Shown here one piece after another: positions 1-7,377 of a stretch of 64,000 bases of DNA (position 1 is the first letter of the stretch; each line of letters starts with the position of its first letter). The notes below the pieces were generated by a model, which did no database searches, was not told the origin of the DNA, and saw nothing but the letters and a program-made list of their open reading frames with translations. The DNA lies in the NCBI RefSeq assembly GCF_022814865.1, contig NZ_JAKVRD010000020.1, positions 1-64,000 of the forward strand. The letters run 5' to 3'. Position numbers and translations under genes: made by a program. This stretch comes from Shimia aestuarii. Lineage in GTDB: Bacteria > Pseudomonadota > Alphaproteobacteria > Rhodobacterales > Rhodobacteraceae.

Positions 1-134
1 CTCAGCAGACCTGCTAGCGCATATCTCACCCCTCGGGTGGGCGCACATCCTTCTCACCGGCGAATACAGGTGGCCCAAAAGATGACCAAATAGCCTTAGC
101 GTAGGATTCTGCACTCTCCGGCATCAGACCCCTG

Positions 135-311
135 GTATCGACGTGTCCTATGAAACCGTTCGGCGCTGGACAACCAAATTCAGGCCGCAGATCGCGAGGA
201 ACCTGCGCCGCCGGCAGGCGCGCCCTGGCGATGTCTGGCATCTGGATGAAGTCGTGGTGAAGATCGCGGGCCGGTCATTCTGGCTCTGGCGTGCCGTCGA
301 TCAGGATGGTG
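135..311 (+). pseudogene. IS6-family transposase fragment
   Basis: The frame reads SYETVRRWTTKF, then RPGDVWHLDEV and FWLWRAVDQDG. This is the stretch of an IS6-family DDE transposase holding the first catalytic aspartate (WHLDE) and the WRAVD block. Nothing of the N-terminal helix-turn-helix or of the later D and E motifs is present; homology stops abruptly near 308, where an unrelated membrane-protein-like sequence begins. It is therefore an internal scrap of about 57 codons, not a working element. A second IS6-type scrap with a different part of the protein lies near 1990-2110, so the two may be relics of separate insertions or of one rearranged element. Confidence 0.75.
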
Positions 312-651
312 TTGCATGCCTACCTCGACTATCCGGTTGCGCTCGGTCTTCTCGCAATACCGTTCCTGATAGGTTTGGGTGCAAAAACAACCTGGCGCTC
401 TGGCTCTCCATCACTACTGGCGCGGCGGCATTGGCGCTCACCATCCTGACCGACCACCATCTGGGTTCGATCCGCGTGTTCCGTACAGATTTCACTTAGC
501 CGTTGATGGTCTGGTCGGCATCGCCTTTGTTGTCGCCCCAATTGCCCTTGGCTTCTCCGGCCTCGGAGTCTGGTACTACATGGTCCTTGGATTGACTGTT
601 CTGGCTGTTGCCGGAATGCACCAGCCCGACGAAAGGGAGGCAACCGCCTGA
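312..651 (+). pseudogene. frameshifted SPW-repeat-like small membrane protein remnant
   Basis: Three consecutive reading frames each carry a hydrophobic piece that would join into one four-helix membrane protein. The first holds HAYLDYPVALGLLAIPFLIG, the second LALWLSITTGAAALALTILT, and the third RFHLAVDGLVGIAF plus VWYYMVLGLTVLAV, ending at the stop at 649-651. The alternation of a D/H-containing helix with a 'xxPIALGF' helix resembles SPW-repeat proteins. At least two frameshifts separate the pieces and the 5' end abuts the IS6 scrap, so I call it a dead remnant. The family assignment is by resemblance only. Confidence 0.45.
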
Positions 652-877
652 ACCCCTGAGCGCATATCAAGGGTCGCGCACATAGCGTCCCGAAGGCGAA
701 AAGCGACAAAGCTGCCATTCGTTTGCAGAAATCGGATGGCGATTTTGTCCCGCATAGCGGATCTCAGTGCAGAAATTGCCAAAGGTCACCTTCCCGCCGC
801 AAGACAGCATTGTATGTGCACCATTCAACATTGGGTTTCAGAAGAACACACCATAACTTCTGGCGAGGAGGTGAATC

Positions 878-1474
878 ATGATCACATTGAAGATCAAAAA
901 ACGCATCATTGGGAGGGGACGTGGCGCAATCTTTGTACCATCGGACTTTTTGGACATTGGGTCTCGAACAAGTGTGGACAAGGCGTTGTCCCGTCTGGCC
1001 GATCAGGGGACGATCCGTCGCTTAACGCGCGGTCTCTACGACTATCCCAAGAAAAGCCCGCGCTTTGGCTATCTGCCACTGTCAGTCCACGATATTGCGC
1101 TAGCGGTAACCCGCAAGAACAACCAGGTTTTGCAGCCCTCTCCTGCAATGGCGGCCAACCAACTTGGGCTTTCGTCACAGGTTCCATCCAAGCCCACTTA
1201 CATGACCGATGGCCCGACACAGACCAAGACATTCGGTCGGCAGGTGGTCCGTTTCAGAAATGCGTCTTCCAAGACGCTTGTTGGCGCGGGCCAGAAAACC
1301 GGTGTCGTGTTTCAGGCACTGCGTTATGTCGGCAAGGACCGGGTCGATGATCAGGTGATCGAAGAACTAGCCCGTGCTCTGGATGACATAGACCGAATGC
1401 TACTTGCTAAGCAAAGCAGACATGTGCCAGCCTGGATGCATCCTATCGTGCAGCAGATCATTTCATGTGATTGA
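878..1474 (+). CDS. AbiEi-like (DUF6088) antitoxin/transcriptional regulator
   Basis: This 198-residue protein starts at an ATG preceded by GAGGTGA. Its N-terminal half has the winged-helix layout of AbiEi-family antitoxins: a promoter-binding helix pair (SRTSVDKALSRLADQGTIRR) followed by LTRGLYDYPKKS, the hallmark 'G.Y.yP' turn. In type IV AbiE systems this protein represses its own promoter and counteracts the AbiEii nucleotidyltransferase toxin encoded just downstream on the same strand. Here no co-directional toxin follows; the only toxin-like sequence is a truncated copy on the opposite strand at 1542-1990. It is thus an orphan antitoxin gene or one that lost its partner through nearby IS6 activity. 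Confidence 0.75.
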   Translation: MITLKIKKRIIGRGRGAIFVPSDFLDIGSRTSVDKALSRLADQGTIRRLTRGLYDYPKKSPRFGYLPLSVHDIALAVTRKNNQVLQPSPAMAANQLGLSSQVPSKPTYMTDGPTQTKTFGRQVVRFRNASSKTLVGAGQKTGVVFQALRYVGKDRVDDQVIEELARALDDIDRMLLAKQSRHVPAWMHPIVQQIISCD

Positions 1475-1541
1475 CCGTTGGTTAGGTTGTTGGCGGACTC
1501 CGAAATGTGCTGGCTAGTGACCGGTTTCATAGGTGTGCCAC

Positions 1542-1990
1542 CTACCAAGGTAGGGACACATACAACGCCTGCATCGTCGCAAATCGTTCCTCGAAAGGTG
1601 GGAGATCACCGATTTCAAGAGCAAGTGTGTTCCAATCAGCCTCGGCTCTCTGGCGAACTCTGGGGTTGCCGATGGAATCCGCGCTAGCTTCAATGCCGCG
1701 GGTACGGCAACTCTCGATCAGCGTTTGTAGGATGACCCGTCGGTCTTCACCGCTCAGCTCGTTTTCTTCGATCAAATAGGCAATGTCATACACGTCCTGA
1801 CGACGGTTTCGGTTTCTTATGGGCTGCCGAAGCAAAGCCCGGAGCTTCTCAGCAATGATCTCGTGCAATGTGAAGGCCCGTACCGCCACCCCTGCCCCAG
1901 TCAAGTTAAGTTCCTGAAACGTATAGATCTGGTCCCTGAATCGGGTCAGTTGCATTACCGCGCCTGTCGCAGCAGGCTTTGTGTCTATGA
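1542..1990 (-). pseudogene. AbiEii-like nucleotidyltransferase toxin, C-terminal remnant
   Basis: The frame encodes about 150 residues matching only the C-terminal half of AbiEii/DUF1814 toxins: FTLHEIIAEKLRALL, then RRQDVYDIAYLIEEN, the paired 'AEK..AL' and 'RD.YD...L' motifs. The nucleotidyltransferase core with its GS...D.D motif, which should lie upstream, is absent. The open frame begins inside sequence belonging to an IS6-type end (near 1975-2030), so an IS insertion or recombination probably removed the 5' half. It faces the intact AbiEi-like gene at 878-1474 tail to tail, so the two were not a single operon in this arrangement. Confidence 0.65.
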
Positions 1991-2140
1991 TGGTGGAGTA
2001 GCCAATGGCGCAACGCAAGAACCCGTTCAAACGTCATCGGTTCCCGTGTAAGATCATCCTTCTGGCGGTGCGCTGGTACTGTCGCTACCCGCTGTCGTGC
2101 CGCGACGTCCGTGACCTGCTGACCTTCTCGCCGTGGCTTT
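1976..2140 (+). pseudogene. IS6-family transposase N-terminal fragment with left end
   Basis: An ATG at 2005 opens MAQRKNPFKRHRF, then ILLAVRWYCRYPLSCRDVRD, the typical N-terminus and helix-turn-helix start of IS6-family transposases. Homology is lost after about 37 codons, where the frame continues into unrelated sequence. The bases GGCTTTGTG near 1976 could be the left terminal repeat, since IS6-type ends often begin GGCTNTGT. The scrap interrupts the AbiEii-like remnant on the other strand. It carries none of the catalytic triad and cannot move by itself. The stretch 2141-2386 that follows shows no gene that I can support. Confidence 0.65.
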
Positions 2141-2386
2141 TGCGGGTTCCGGGTTTCTGTCTCATCTTCACTCCTCGGTGGTTACGATGTGCCAGAAACC
2201 CTCTCTTATCAAATCACCCTAAACTGTCCCATTGGCGCTGACGTTAGACAAGCCGACGCAGCACAAACTTGAAAAACGGCTCTCCGGCGTATGTCTTGCT
2301 GAAAGACGGACAGAATGCTCTAGCAGCGCCATCAAGTCCTCAAGGCGGAGTGCGTCCAAACAGTATTTGCGACAGAGCAGTTGAGT

Positions 2387-3073
2387 CTAGCATTCGATCA
2401 CCACGTCATGAATGCTCGGATCGATCCGGCGCACCACGGCCAACACGCGGCTCATCAGGTGGGTTTTCACATATGACGCGTGGAACCGTGACGGCGCCAT
2501 CAGATGCAGCCGCCCTGCCCCAACGCCAGCCTCGCTCAGCCCATGGAACCAGGCGCCATAAACCGCCGGGTCGATCTGATGCAGCTCCTTTTGCACCTCG
2601 GACCAAAGCGAGCCATCGGCCACAGGGCTGCGCGCAGGTGTATGCAGCGGCACCACGTTGTCAGGGGTCGGGTTCTGAGACGGCTGGTCAGGCGTCAACC
2701 GGTCAATGAAATCCGGGCCGATATGGCTCCAGACGTGCCGCGTATCCTCAAGCATCAGTTCCAGGTCCAGTCCATAGACACTGACCCTGCCCCGCGCGCC
2801 CTGGCGCTTCAGAACCAGCCAGCCTTTGGCGCGCAGCTTGGCCATTTCGCGTTTGACGGTACGGGTGTCGACGGACCATAGACGGGCGATGTCCTCTTGA
2901 CCCATGGACAGCTCGTCTCGTTGCCAGTTGTAGCGGGTCGTGATCAGGGCCATCATTCGCATGACCTGCCGCTGAATCGTCCGGTCCTCAGACAGCGCAA
3001 AGGCCATTAGCGCAGACAAGATGTCGTATTTGCGACTGGCCGCCTCGCGTCCCACTGGCTTTGCGATCTGCAT
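2387..3073 (-). CDS. DnaA-like plasmid replication initiator
   Basis: The 228-residue protein begins at an ATG preceded by AAGGAG eight bases upstream; a longer frame to 3211 exists, but this site decides the start. Residues 1-110 look like a winged-helix DNA-binding module (KYDILSALMAFAL; DIARLWSVDTRTVKREMAKL). The C-terminal quarter, from about residue 155, has the pattern WSEVQKEL...DPAVYGAWF...LHLMAPSRFHASYVKTHL, which resembles the N-terminal interaction domain of chromosomal DnaA. That combination is known from the 'DnaA-like' replication systems of Rhodobacterales plasmids. It lies next to parAB, transcribed away from them, as in other such replicons. It probably opens the origin and recruits helicase; the origin is likely in the adjoining 3074-3588 gap. 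Confidence 0.8.
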   Translation of the reverse strand: MQIAKPVGREAASRKYDILSALMAFALSEDRTIQRQVMRMMALITTRYNWQRDELSMGQEDIARLWSVDTRTVKREMAKLRAKGWLVLKRQGARGRVSVYGLDLELMLEDTRHVWSHIGPDFIDRLTPDQPSQNPTPDNVVPLHTPARSPVADGSLWSEVQKELHQIDPAVYGAWFHGLSEAGVGAGRLHLMAPSRFHASYVKTHLMSRVLAVVRRIDPSIHDVVIEC

Positions 3074-3306
3074 CGCATTCTCCTTTGCCTGCCCGTCGCA
3101 TCTTGGTGATGCGTTCCGGGTCCGTATATCCGTGGATGTTACCGACGGTGTATCTGCCTCAAAATCAGTAAACGGCGCGCGCTTCCAACGCTCTTTACCA
3201 ATCTTCGCCAATTTGCGTCCAGAACTTCGATTCTGTCAAGGGCGGTTCCGGGGCGGGGTGTTTCTCTAATCCTTATTTCGAAAGAAAGAAGAGGTTCTAT
3301 GGTTAT

Positions 3307-3329
3307 GGGGGACATACAGGGTGTCCCCC
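3307..3329. repeat. inverted repeat in candidate origin
   Basis: Perfect 8-bp arms GGGGGACA and TGTCCCCC flank the seven bases TACAGGG. A third half-site (TGTCCCC) lies about 45 bases downstream. It could be a binding site for the initiator, or a hairpin in the leader of parA. Confidence 0.6.
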
Positions 3330-3478
3330 ATTTGGTCAAGAATGTCACTCTAAATACTGTAGGGCGCTTTGGCATGTCCCCTAAACTTTGCGGCCTCACC
3401 GACGTTTCAGGCCCCCTGCCCCTCTGTCGACGCTGCGCAGCCGATTCGCGCCCAAATCCCTTGTTCCCAGGGATACAG

Positions 3479-3494
3479 CTTCCCCGCGGGGAAG
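3479..3494. promoter_or_regulatory. parS-like palindrome 1 (upstream of parA)
   Basis: Perfect 16-bp palindrome CTTCCCCGCGGGGAAG about 95 bases before the parA start. Identical copies occur at 4572-4587, 4987-5002 and at the core of 6053-6076. Repetition of one perfect palindrome only around parAB is the expected signature of a ParB binding site (centromere). Confidence 0.75.
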
Positions 3495-3588
3495 GTTAAG
3501 GACATTAAATCTTTTCTTTGCCATTTCGGCAAATCCGTCGTATTTGCGGAATGAGGCAGTTTTTACGTTCAGTTCTAAGGAGGCACTC

Positions 3589-4884
3589 ATGTACACCCAC
3601 GAAGACCTCGCGCGGTTGCAGGCGCAGTCGCTCAAGATGCAAAGCTGGATAAGGCAGCAGACCTTCAGCCCAGAGAACACCAAGCGGCTGCGGCGGTTCT
3701 CCAGCTGGGAGGTGTCCGAGCTGATCCTGGGCATCAACCAGTCCACCTTTCGTGGGCGACTGGCGGCCGAGCCGAACCTTCCTGGCGGGGAAGTCGAACC
3801 CGATGGTCGCCAGCGTTGGTTCAGCCTGGAGGAGATCAACGAGTTGCGCCGCCGGATGAAGGTCAACCGCAAGTCGCTGATGCCGCCGCGCCCCGCTGGC
3901 AAGCGCGCCTTTCGTGCGGCCGTTGCCAACTTCAAGGGCGGCTCTGGCAAGTCCACCGTCGCCTTGCACCTGGCACATGCCGCCGCGCTGGATGGCTATC
4001 GTGTGCTGGTGGTTGACTTTGATCCGCAAGCGACGCTGTCCCACTCGATGGGGCTATCCGACGTGGCCGAAGACTATACCGTCTGGGGCATCATGGCGCG
4101 TGACCTGATCCGGGAAACCGACCGCATGAACGCCGCCGTAACCGGGGCCGCCAGCGGGGCCGCCCTGCCCCAGCGCCGCATCCCCACCTCGATCCGGGAC
4201 ATGGGGCTAGAGAACCTGCGCACGCCGGACTTCATCAAGCCGACCGCCTGGTCCACGATCGACATCATTCCCAGCTGTGCCAACGCCGCCTTTGTCGAGT
4301 TTGCCAGCGCCCAGTACCGCCACCTGAACCCGGAATGGTCGTTCTTTGCAGCGGTGTCGCGCTATCTCGATACGCTGAACGATGACGACTATGATCTGAT
4401 CCTGTTCGACTGCCCGCCGGCGATTGGGTATCAGTCGATGAATGCGGTCTTTGCTGCGGACATGCTGTATGTGCCGTCGGGCCCTGGTTATTGGGAGTAT
4501 GACTCGACCACCAGCTTTATCGGTCAGCTGTCCGAAGCGCTGGAGGATCTGAGCCACGGGTTCGACGCGACCTTCCCCGCGGGGAAGATTGGCCTGCCTA
4601 AGGCCTTTGCCGACATTCGGTTTGTCATGACCCGGTTCGAGCCGGGCAACGAATTGCACCGCGCGATGCTCGAGGCGTTTCGTAAGGTCTTTGGCGATCA
4701 TGTAACAGAGCACCCGATCGAGATGACTCGCGCGGTCGAACAGTCCGGCCGCTTCCTTTCGTCGGTGTATGAGATCGACTATCGCGACATGACCCGCGAA
4801 ACCTGGCGCCGTGCACGTGCGACCTTTGATCGGGGGTACGACGAATTCAAAGCCTCGGTCGTGCAGGCCTGGGACAAGATTTAA
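3589..4884 (+). CDS. parA: ParA/RepA-type partition ATPase
   Basis: The 431-residue protein starts at an ATG preceded by TAAGGAGG; the longer frame from 3388 lacks a good site. Residues 1-95 form an N-terminal DNA-binding region with a MerR/HTH-like segment (RFSSWEVSELILGI), typical of large type Ia ParA. The deviant Walker A motif KGGSGKST is at residues 116-123, the A' motif VVDFDPQATLS follows, and the Walker B region reads LILFDCPPAIG. ParA ATPase moves ParB-parS complexes on the nucleoid and usually autoregulates the operon. Two parS-type sites are inside the gene: a perfect one encoding TFPAGK (residues 328-333) and a degenerate one encoding LPGGE (residues 64-69). parB follows after ten bases, so the two are co-transcribed. 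Confidence 0.92.
   Translation: MYTHEDLARLQAQSLKMQSWIRQQTFSPENTKRLRRFSSWEVSELILGINQSTFRGRLAAEPNLPGGEVEPDGRQRWFSLEEINELRRRMKVNRKSLMPPRPAGKRAFRAAVANFKGGSGKSTVALHLAHAAALDGYRVLVVDFDPQATLSHSMGLSDVAEDYTVWGIMARDLIRETDRMNAAVTGAASGAALPQRRIPTSIRDMGLENLRTPDFIKPTAWSTIDIIPSCANAAFVEFASAQYRHLNPEWSFFAAVSRYLDTLNDDDYDLILFDCPPAIGYQSMNAVFAADMLYVPSGPGYWEYDSTTSFIGQLSEALEDLSHGFDATFPAGKIGLPKAFADIRFVMTRFEPGNELHRAMLEAFRKVFGDHVTEHPIEMTRAVEQSGRFLSSVYEIDYRDMTRETWRRARATFDRGYDEFKASVVQAWDKI
3778..3793. promoter_or_regulatory. degenerate parS-like site inside parA
   Basis: CTTCCTGGCGGGGAAG differs from the perfect 16-bp palindrome at two central positions. It lies in the parA coding sequence. It may be a decayed or weak ParB site. 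Confidence 0.45.
4572..4587. promoter_or_regulatory. parS-like palindrome 2 (inside parA)
   Basis: Perfect CTTCCCCGCGGGGAAG within the 3' third of parA, read in the parA frame as Phe-Pro-Ala-Gly-Lys. The same pentapeptide appears in ParB where palindrome 3 lies in the same frame phase, which suggests that the DNA motif, not the peptide, is what is conserved. Confidence 0.75.
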
Positions 4885-4894
4885 GGAGACATTC

Positions 4895-6028
4895 ATGAGC
4901 CGCAAACGCCGCATGTTCGATATCTCGATGCCCGATGACCTGCCCGACGACTTGCCCGATCCCAGCGCCGAGCCAGCCACCGAAACCTTCCCCGCGGGGA
5001 AGGAGGACCGCCCTGCCCGGCGCGGCCCGATGGCCACCGCGATCAGCGAAACCGCTGGCGCTGCGCGTGAGCGTCAACAGGTGGAGGCGCAGATCCGCGC
5101 CGAGAACGACGCCCTTGCGCACGAGCATGTCCGGTTGAAAAAGCTGGGCCTCGTGCTCGAGGTGCTGCCGCTGGACGCCGTGGAAACCTACAAGCTGACG
5201 CGCGACCGGGCCCCCGGCCCCGACCCCGAACTGGACGAGCTGAAGCAGTCGATTCAGGACATCGGTCTGTCCAACCCTATCCGGGTCGAACCGCGCGAGG
5301 ATGGCAAGTTCGAGCTGATCCAGGGCTTTCGGCGGCTCTCGGCCTATCGCGCGCTGTACGAGGAAACAGACGATGATCTCTGGGCCCGCATCCCGGCGGC
5401 GATCACGCCGCGCGGGGATAGCCTGGAATCGCTCTATCGCCGCATGGTCGACGAAAACATGGTCCGCAAGGACATCTCCTTTGCCGAGATGGCCAAGCTG
5501 GCCGTGGACTATGCCGCCGAACCTGGCACACAGGAAACCGACCCGGACAAGGCTGTGGCCGTTCTGTTCAAGTCGGCGGGTTATCAGAAACGCTCGTATA
5601 TCCGCACCTTCATCAAGGTGATCGGGCGGATCGGTGGGGCGCTGATCTACCCGCACGAGATCCCCCGTGCCCTCGGGTTAGCGCTGGCCCAACAACTTGA
5701 TCAGGACCCCGCGCTGGCTGGTCATATTCGCAGTGATCTCGAGGGCTGGGAGAACCGCTCGGTTATGGATGAGCTGGGCGTGCTGCGTCGTGCGGCGGGG
5801 CTGGGCGCGGTCCAGGACGGGCAGGGGGTGCAGACCGCCGCGCCCAAGCCCAAAGCCCCCGCCGCAGGCAAGGCCAAGACCAGTTTTCAGCTGGAGCGAC
5901 GCGAGGGCAGGGCGAAATGCACCGCGGCCTCGGGTCGGTTGGAAATCCGCCTGAATCGCGATTTCACCACCATCGACCGGCGTAAGCTGGAACAGGCGGT
6001 GCAGCAGATGCTGGACAATCTTGACTAA
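4895..6028 (+). CDS. parB: ParB/RepB-type partition protein
   Basis: The 377-residue protein starts at an ATG whose ribosome site TAAGGAGA overlaps the parA stop. Residues 1-60 are a variable acidic N-terminus that contains TFPAGK, encoded by a parS-like palindrome. The ParB/Srx nuclease-like domain follows, with SIQDIGLSNPIRVEPR and the conserved LIQGFRRLSAYRAL (the 'GxRR' CTP-binding motif). A central helix-turn-helix region (KDISFAEMAKLAV) and a C-terminal dimerisation segment complete it. ParB binds parS, spreads as a CTP-dependent clamp and stimulates ParA. Its operon position and the nearby repeated palindromes support this role on the plasmid. Confidence 0.9.
   Translation: MSRKRRMFDISMPDDLPDDLPDPSAEPATETFPAGKEDRPARRGPMATAISETAGAARERQQVEAQIRAENDALAHEHVRLKKLGLVLEVLPLDAVETYKLTRDRAPGPDPELDELKQSIQDIGLSNPIRVEPREDGKFELIQGFRRLSAYRALYEETDDDLWARIPAAITPRGDSLESLYRRMVDENMVRKDISFAEMAKLAVDYAAEPGTQETDPDKAVAVLFKSAGYQKRSYIRTFIKVIGRIGGALIYPHEIPRALGLALAQQLDQDPALAGHIRSDLEGWENRSVMDELGVLRRAAGLGAVQDGQGVQTAAPKPKAPAAGKAKTSFQLERREGRAKCTAASGRLEIRLNRDFTTIDRRKLEQAVQQMLDNLD
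4986..5003. promoter_or_regulatory. parS-like palindrome 3 (inside parB)
   Basis: Perfect 18-bp palindrome CCTTCCCCGCGGGGAAGG at codons 31-36 of parB, containing the same 16-bp core as the other sites. Confidence 0.75.
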
Positions 6029-6052
6029 ACCCGCCCTCTGCCTGAACTGAAC

Positions 6053-6076
6053 AGACCTTCCCCGCGGGGAAGGTCT
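6053..6076. promoter_or_regulatory. parS-like palindrome 4, possible parAB terminator
   Basis: A perfect 24-bp palindrome starts 25 bases after the parB stop; its central 16 bases are the shared CTTCCCCGCGGGGAAG core. As RNA it would fold into a long GC-rich stem followed by TTTGCATTTTG. It could therefore serve both as a ParB site and as a weak transcription terminator between the convergent parB and recombinase genes. Confidence 0.7.
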
Positions 6077-6100
6077 TTTGCATTTTGCTGGTTTAGATAT

Positions 6101-7264
6101 CTACAACCCTGCGGCCCTGGTCAGGTTCACGCGGAACCTGTCGCGGCGACGCTGGTAGCGGCGGGTCATTTCGGCGCTGGCGTGGCCCAGATGCTTTTGT
6201 ACGAAACGCTCGTCCACCTGGGCCGCGCTGGCCAGTCCGGCACGCAAGGAATGGCCCGAGAACAGCGCCAGGCGGGCCTTCTTGGGCAGGTCGGATCGGA
6301 TGCCCGCATCCAGGACGGTACGCTTGACCAGGCGGGCGACATGTTTGTCGCACAGCCGGTTTTCAAGCGCGCGATTGCCATCTCGCGAGGTGCGCACAAA
6401 GACCGGACCAAAGTCGATTTTGGCAAAGCGCAGCCATTGTTCGAGGGCATGGACAGGGCAGGTCTGGTCAGTGGACCCACGCCCGATTTCGACCTCTCGC
6501 CAACCGGTCTTTGCGTTCAGCGTCAGCACCGCGCCATCGTCGAAGATCTCGATCCAACCACCGCTGTCTGGCGCACGGACGCCGTGTTCGATATCATCCT
6601 TACCGACATCAAGGCTGACGATTTCCGAGCGCCTGAGACCACCGGCATATCCCAGAAGTAGAATCGCTCTGTCGCGTAGCCCACGCAGGTCGAACCCCAG
6701 GGTGCCGACCATGGCGAGGATATCCTCGGGCAGGATGGCGTGTTTCTGCACCGGCGGACGCCCATGCTTGCGCTTGATTCCGGCCAGCACGGTGGCGATG
6801 TGACGATCTTTGCGGTCGAGTGCGAACCCACGTTGTGCGTAGTTCCAGGCGAGACCGGACAGGCGGCGATCTATGGTGCTGACCGACAGGGGCCGGGACG
6901 CCGACTGGGGTCCGAACGCGGACTTCGAAGGGAAAGGGCCCGATCCTGAGGCCAGGTCCGCGAGATATAGCCCGATCAACTCAGGTGACGGGGGGAGGGG
7001 CTCTGTTCCTTTCAGGCGGCACCAGCGGGTGAAGTGTTTCCAATCGGCGGCATAGGCCTTGTTGGTGTTCTCGGCCGTCGAAGCTCTCGCATAGTCGCGA
7101 GCTGTATCAACCAGCCGATCCAAGGTCCCGGAACCGGGCACATGAGAGGGAAGGGTGATCTCCTCTCTGTCTGGGCGATCTCGCTCGTTGTCCTCGTCGA
7201 TGGAAGACCCGTTTGGTGGCTCTGAGCTCGATTTCTCGTGGTTTTCCGACATGTCGTTGAGCAT
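6101..7264 (-). CDS. tyrosine site-specific recombinase (integrase/Xer-like)
   Basis: The protein (about 387 residues from the chosen start; the frame is open to 7288) has a SAM-like N-terminal core-binding domain (RASTAENTNKAYAADWKHF) and a C-terminal catalytic domain. The catalytic residues are visible: Arg in GGLRRSEIVSLD, a Lys-containing beta hairpin (LNAKTGWREVEIG), HSLRAG, then GHASAEMTRRYQ with the nucleophilic Tyr. This kind of enzyme resolves plasmid multimers or moves elements. It sits beside the partition genes, which favours dimer resolution. I place the start at 7264 or 7252 because a longer form would overlap an inverted repeat (7273-7301) that looks like its own recombination site. 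No clear ribosome site decides the start. Confidence 0.85.
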   Translation of the reverse strand: MLNDMSENHEKSSSEPPNGSSIDEDNERDRPDREEITLPSHVPGSGTLDRLVDTARDYARASTAENTNKAYAADWKHFTRWCRLKGTEPLPPSPELIGLYLADLASGSGPFPSKSAFGPQSASRPLSVSTIDRRLSGLAWNYAQRGFALDRKDRHIATVLAGIKRKHGRPPVQKHAILPEDILAMVGTLGFDLRGLRDRAILLLGYAGGLRRSEIVSLDVGKDDIEHGVRAPDSGGWIEIFDDGAVLTLNAKTGWREVEIGRGSTDQTCPVHALEQWLRFAKIDFGPVFVRTSRDGNRALENRLCDKHVARLVKRTVLDAGIRSDLPKKARLALFSGHSLRAGLASAAQVDERFVQKHLGHASAEMTRRYQRRRDRFRVNLTRAAGL

Positions 7265-7272
7265 ATTACTTG

Positions 7273-7301
7273 ATGTCCGATAATGCAAACTTATTGGACA
7301 T
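7273..7301. promoter_or_regulatory. candidate recombinase core site or operator
   Basis: Inverted 11-bp arms ATGTCCGATAA and TTATTGGACAT (one mismatch) flank a 7-base spacer TGCAAAC. Two 11-bp arms with a 6-8 base spacer is the usual form of a tyrosine recombinase crossover site. It lies directly at the 5' end of the recombinase gene. It could instead be an operator in the divergent promoter region 7265-7377. Confidence 0.5.
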
Positions 7302-7377
7302 AACTAGAACCAGCAAAGCGGGGCGGTTTCTACACTATGTAGTGGCCAAAAGCGCCGTGAGGGATTAGTGTTGTGGC

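Larger units (their letters stand above)
3074..3588. other. rep-parA intergenic region, candidate replication origin
   Basis: These 515 bases between the divergently read initiator and parA contain no convincing gene. They hold a strong inverted repeat at 3307-3329 (GGGGGACA, seven bases, TGTCCCCC), a further TGTCCCC at about 3373-3380, and a perfect 16-bp parS-like palindrome at 3479-3494. A-rich patches occur near 3276-3295. No consensus DnaA box was seen. Position and repeats fit an origin and incompatibility region, but this is inference from layout. Confidence 0.4.
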
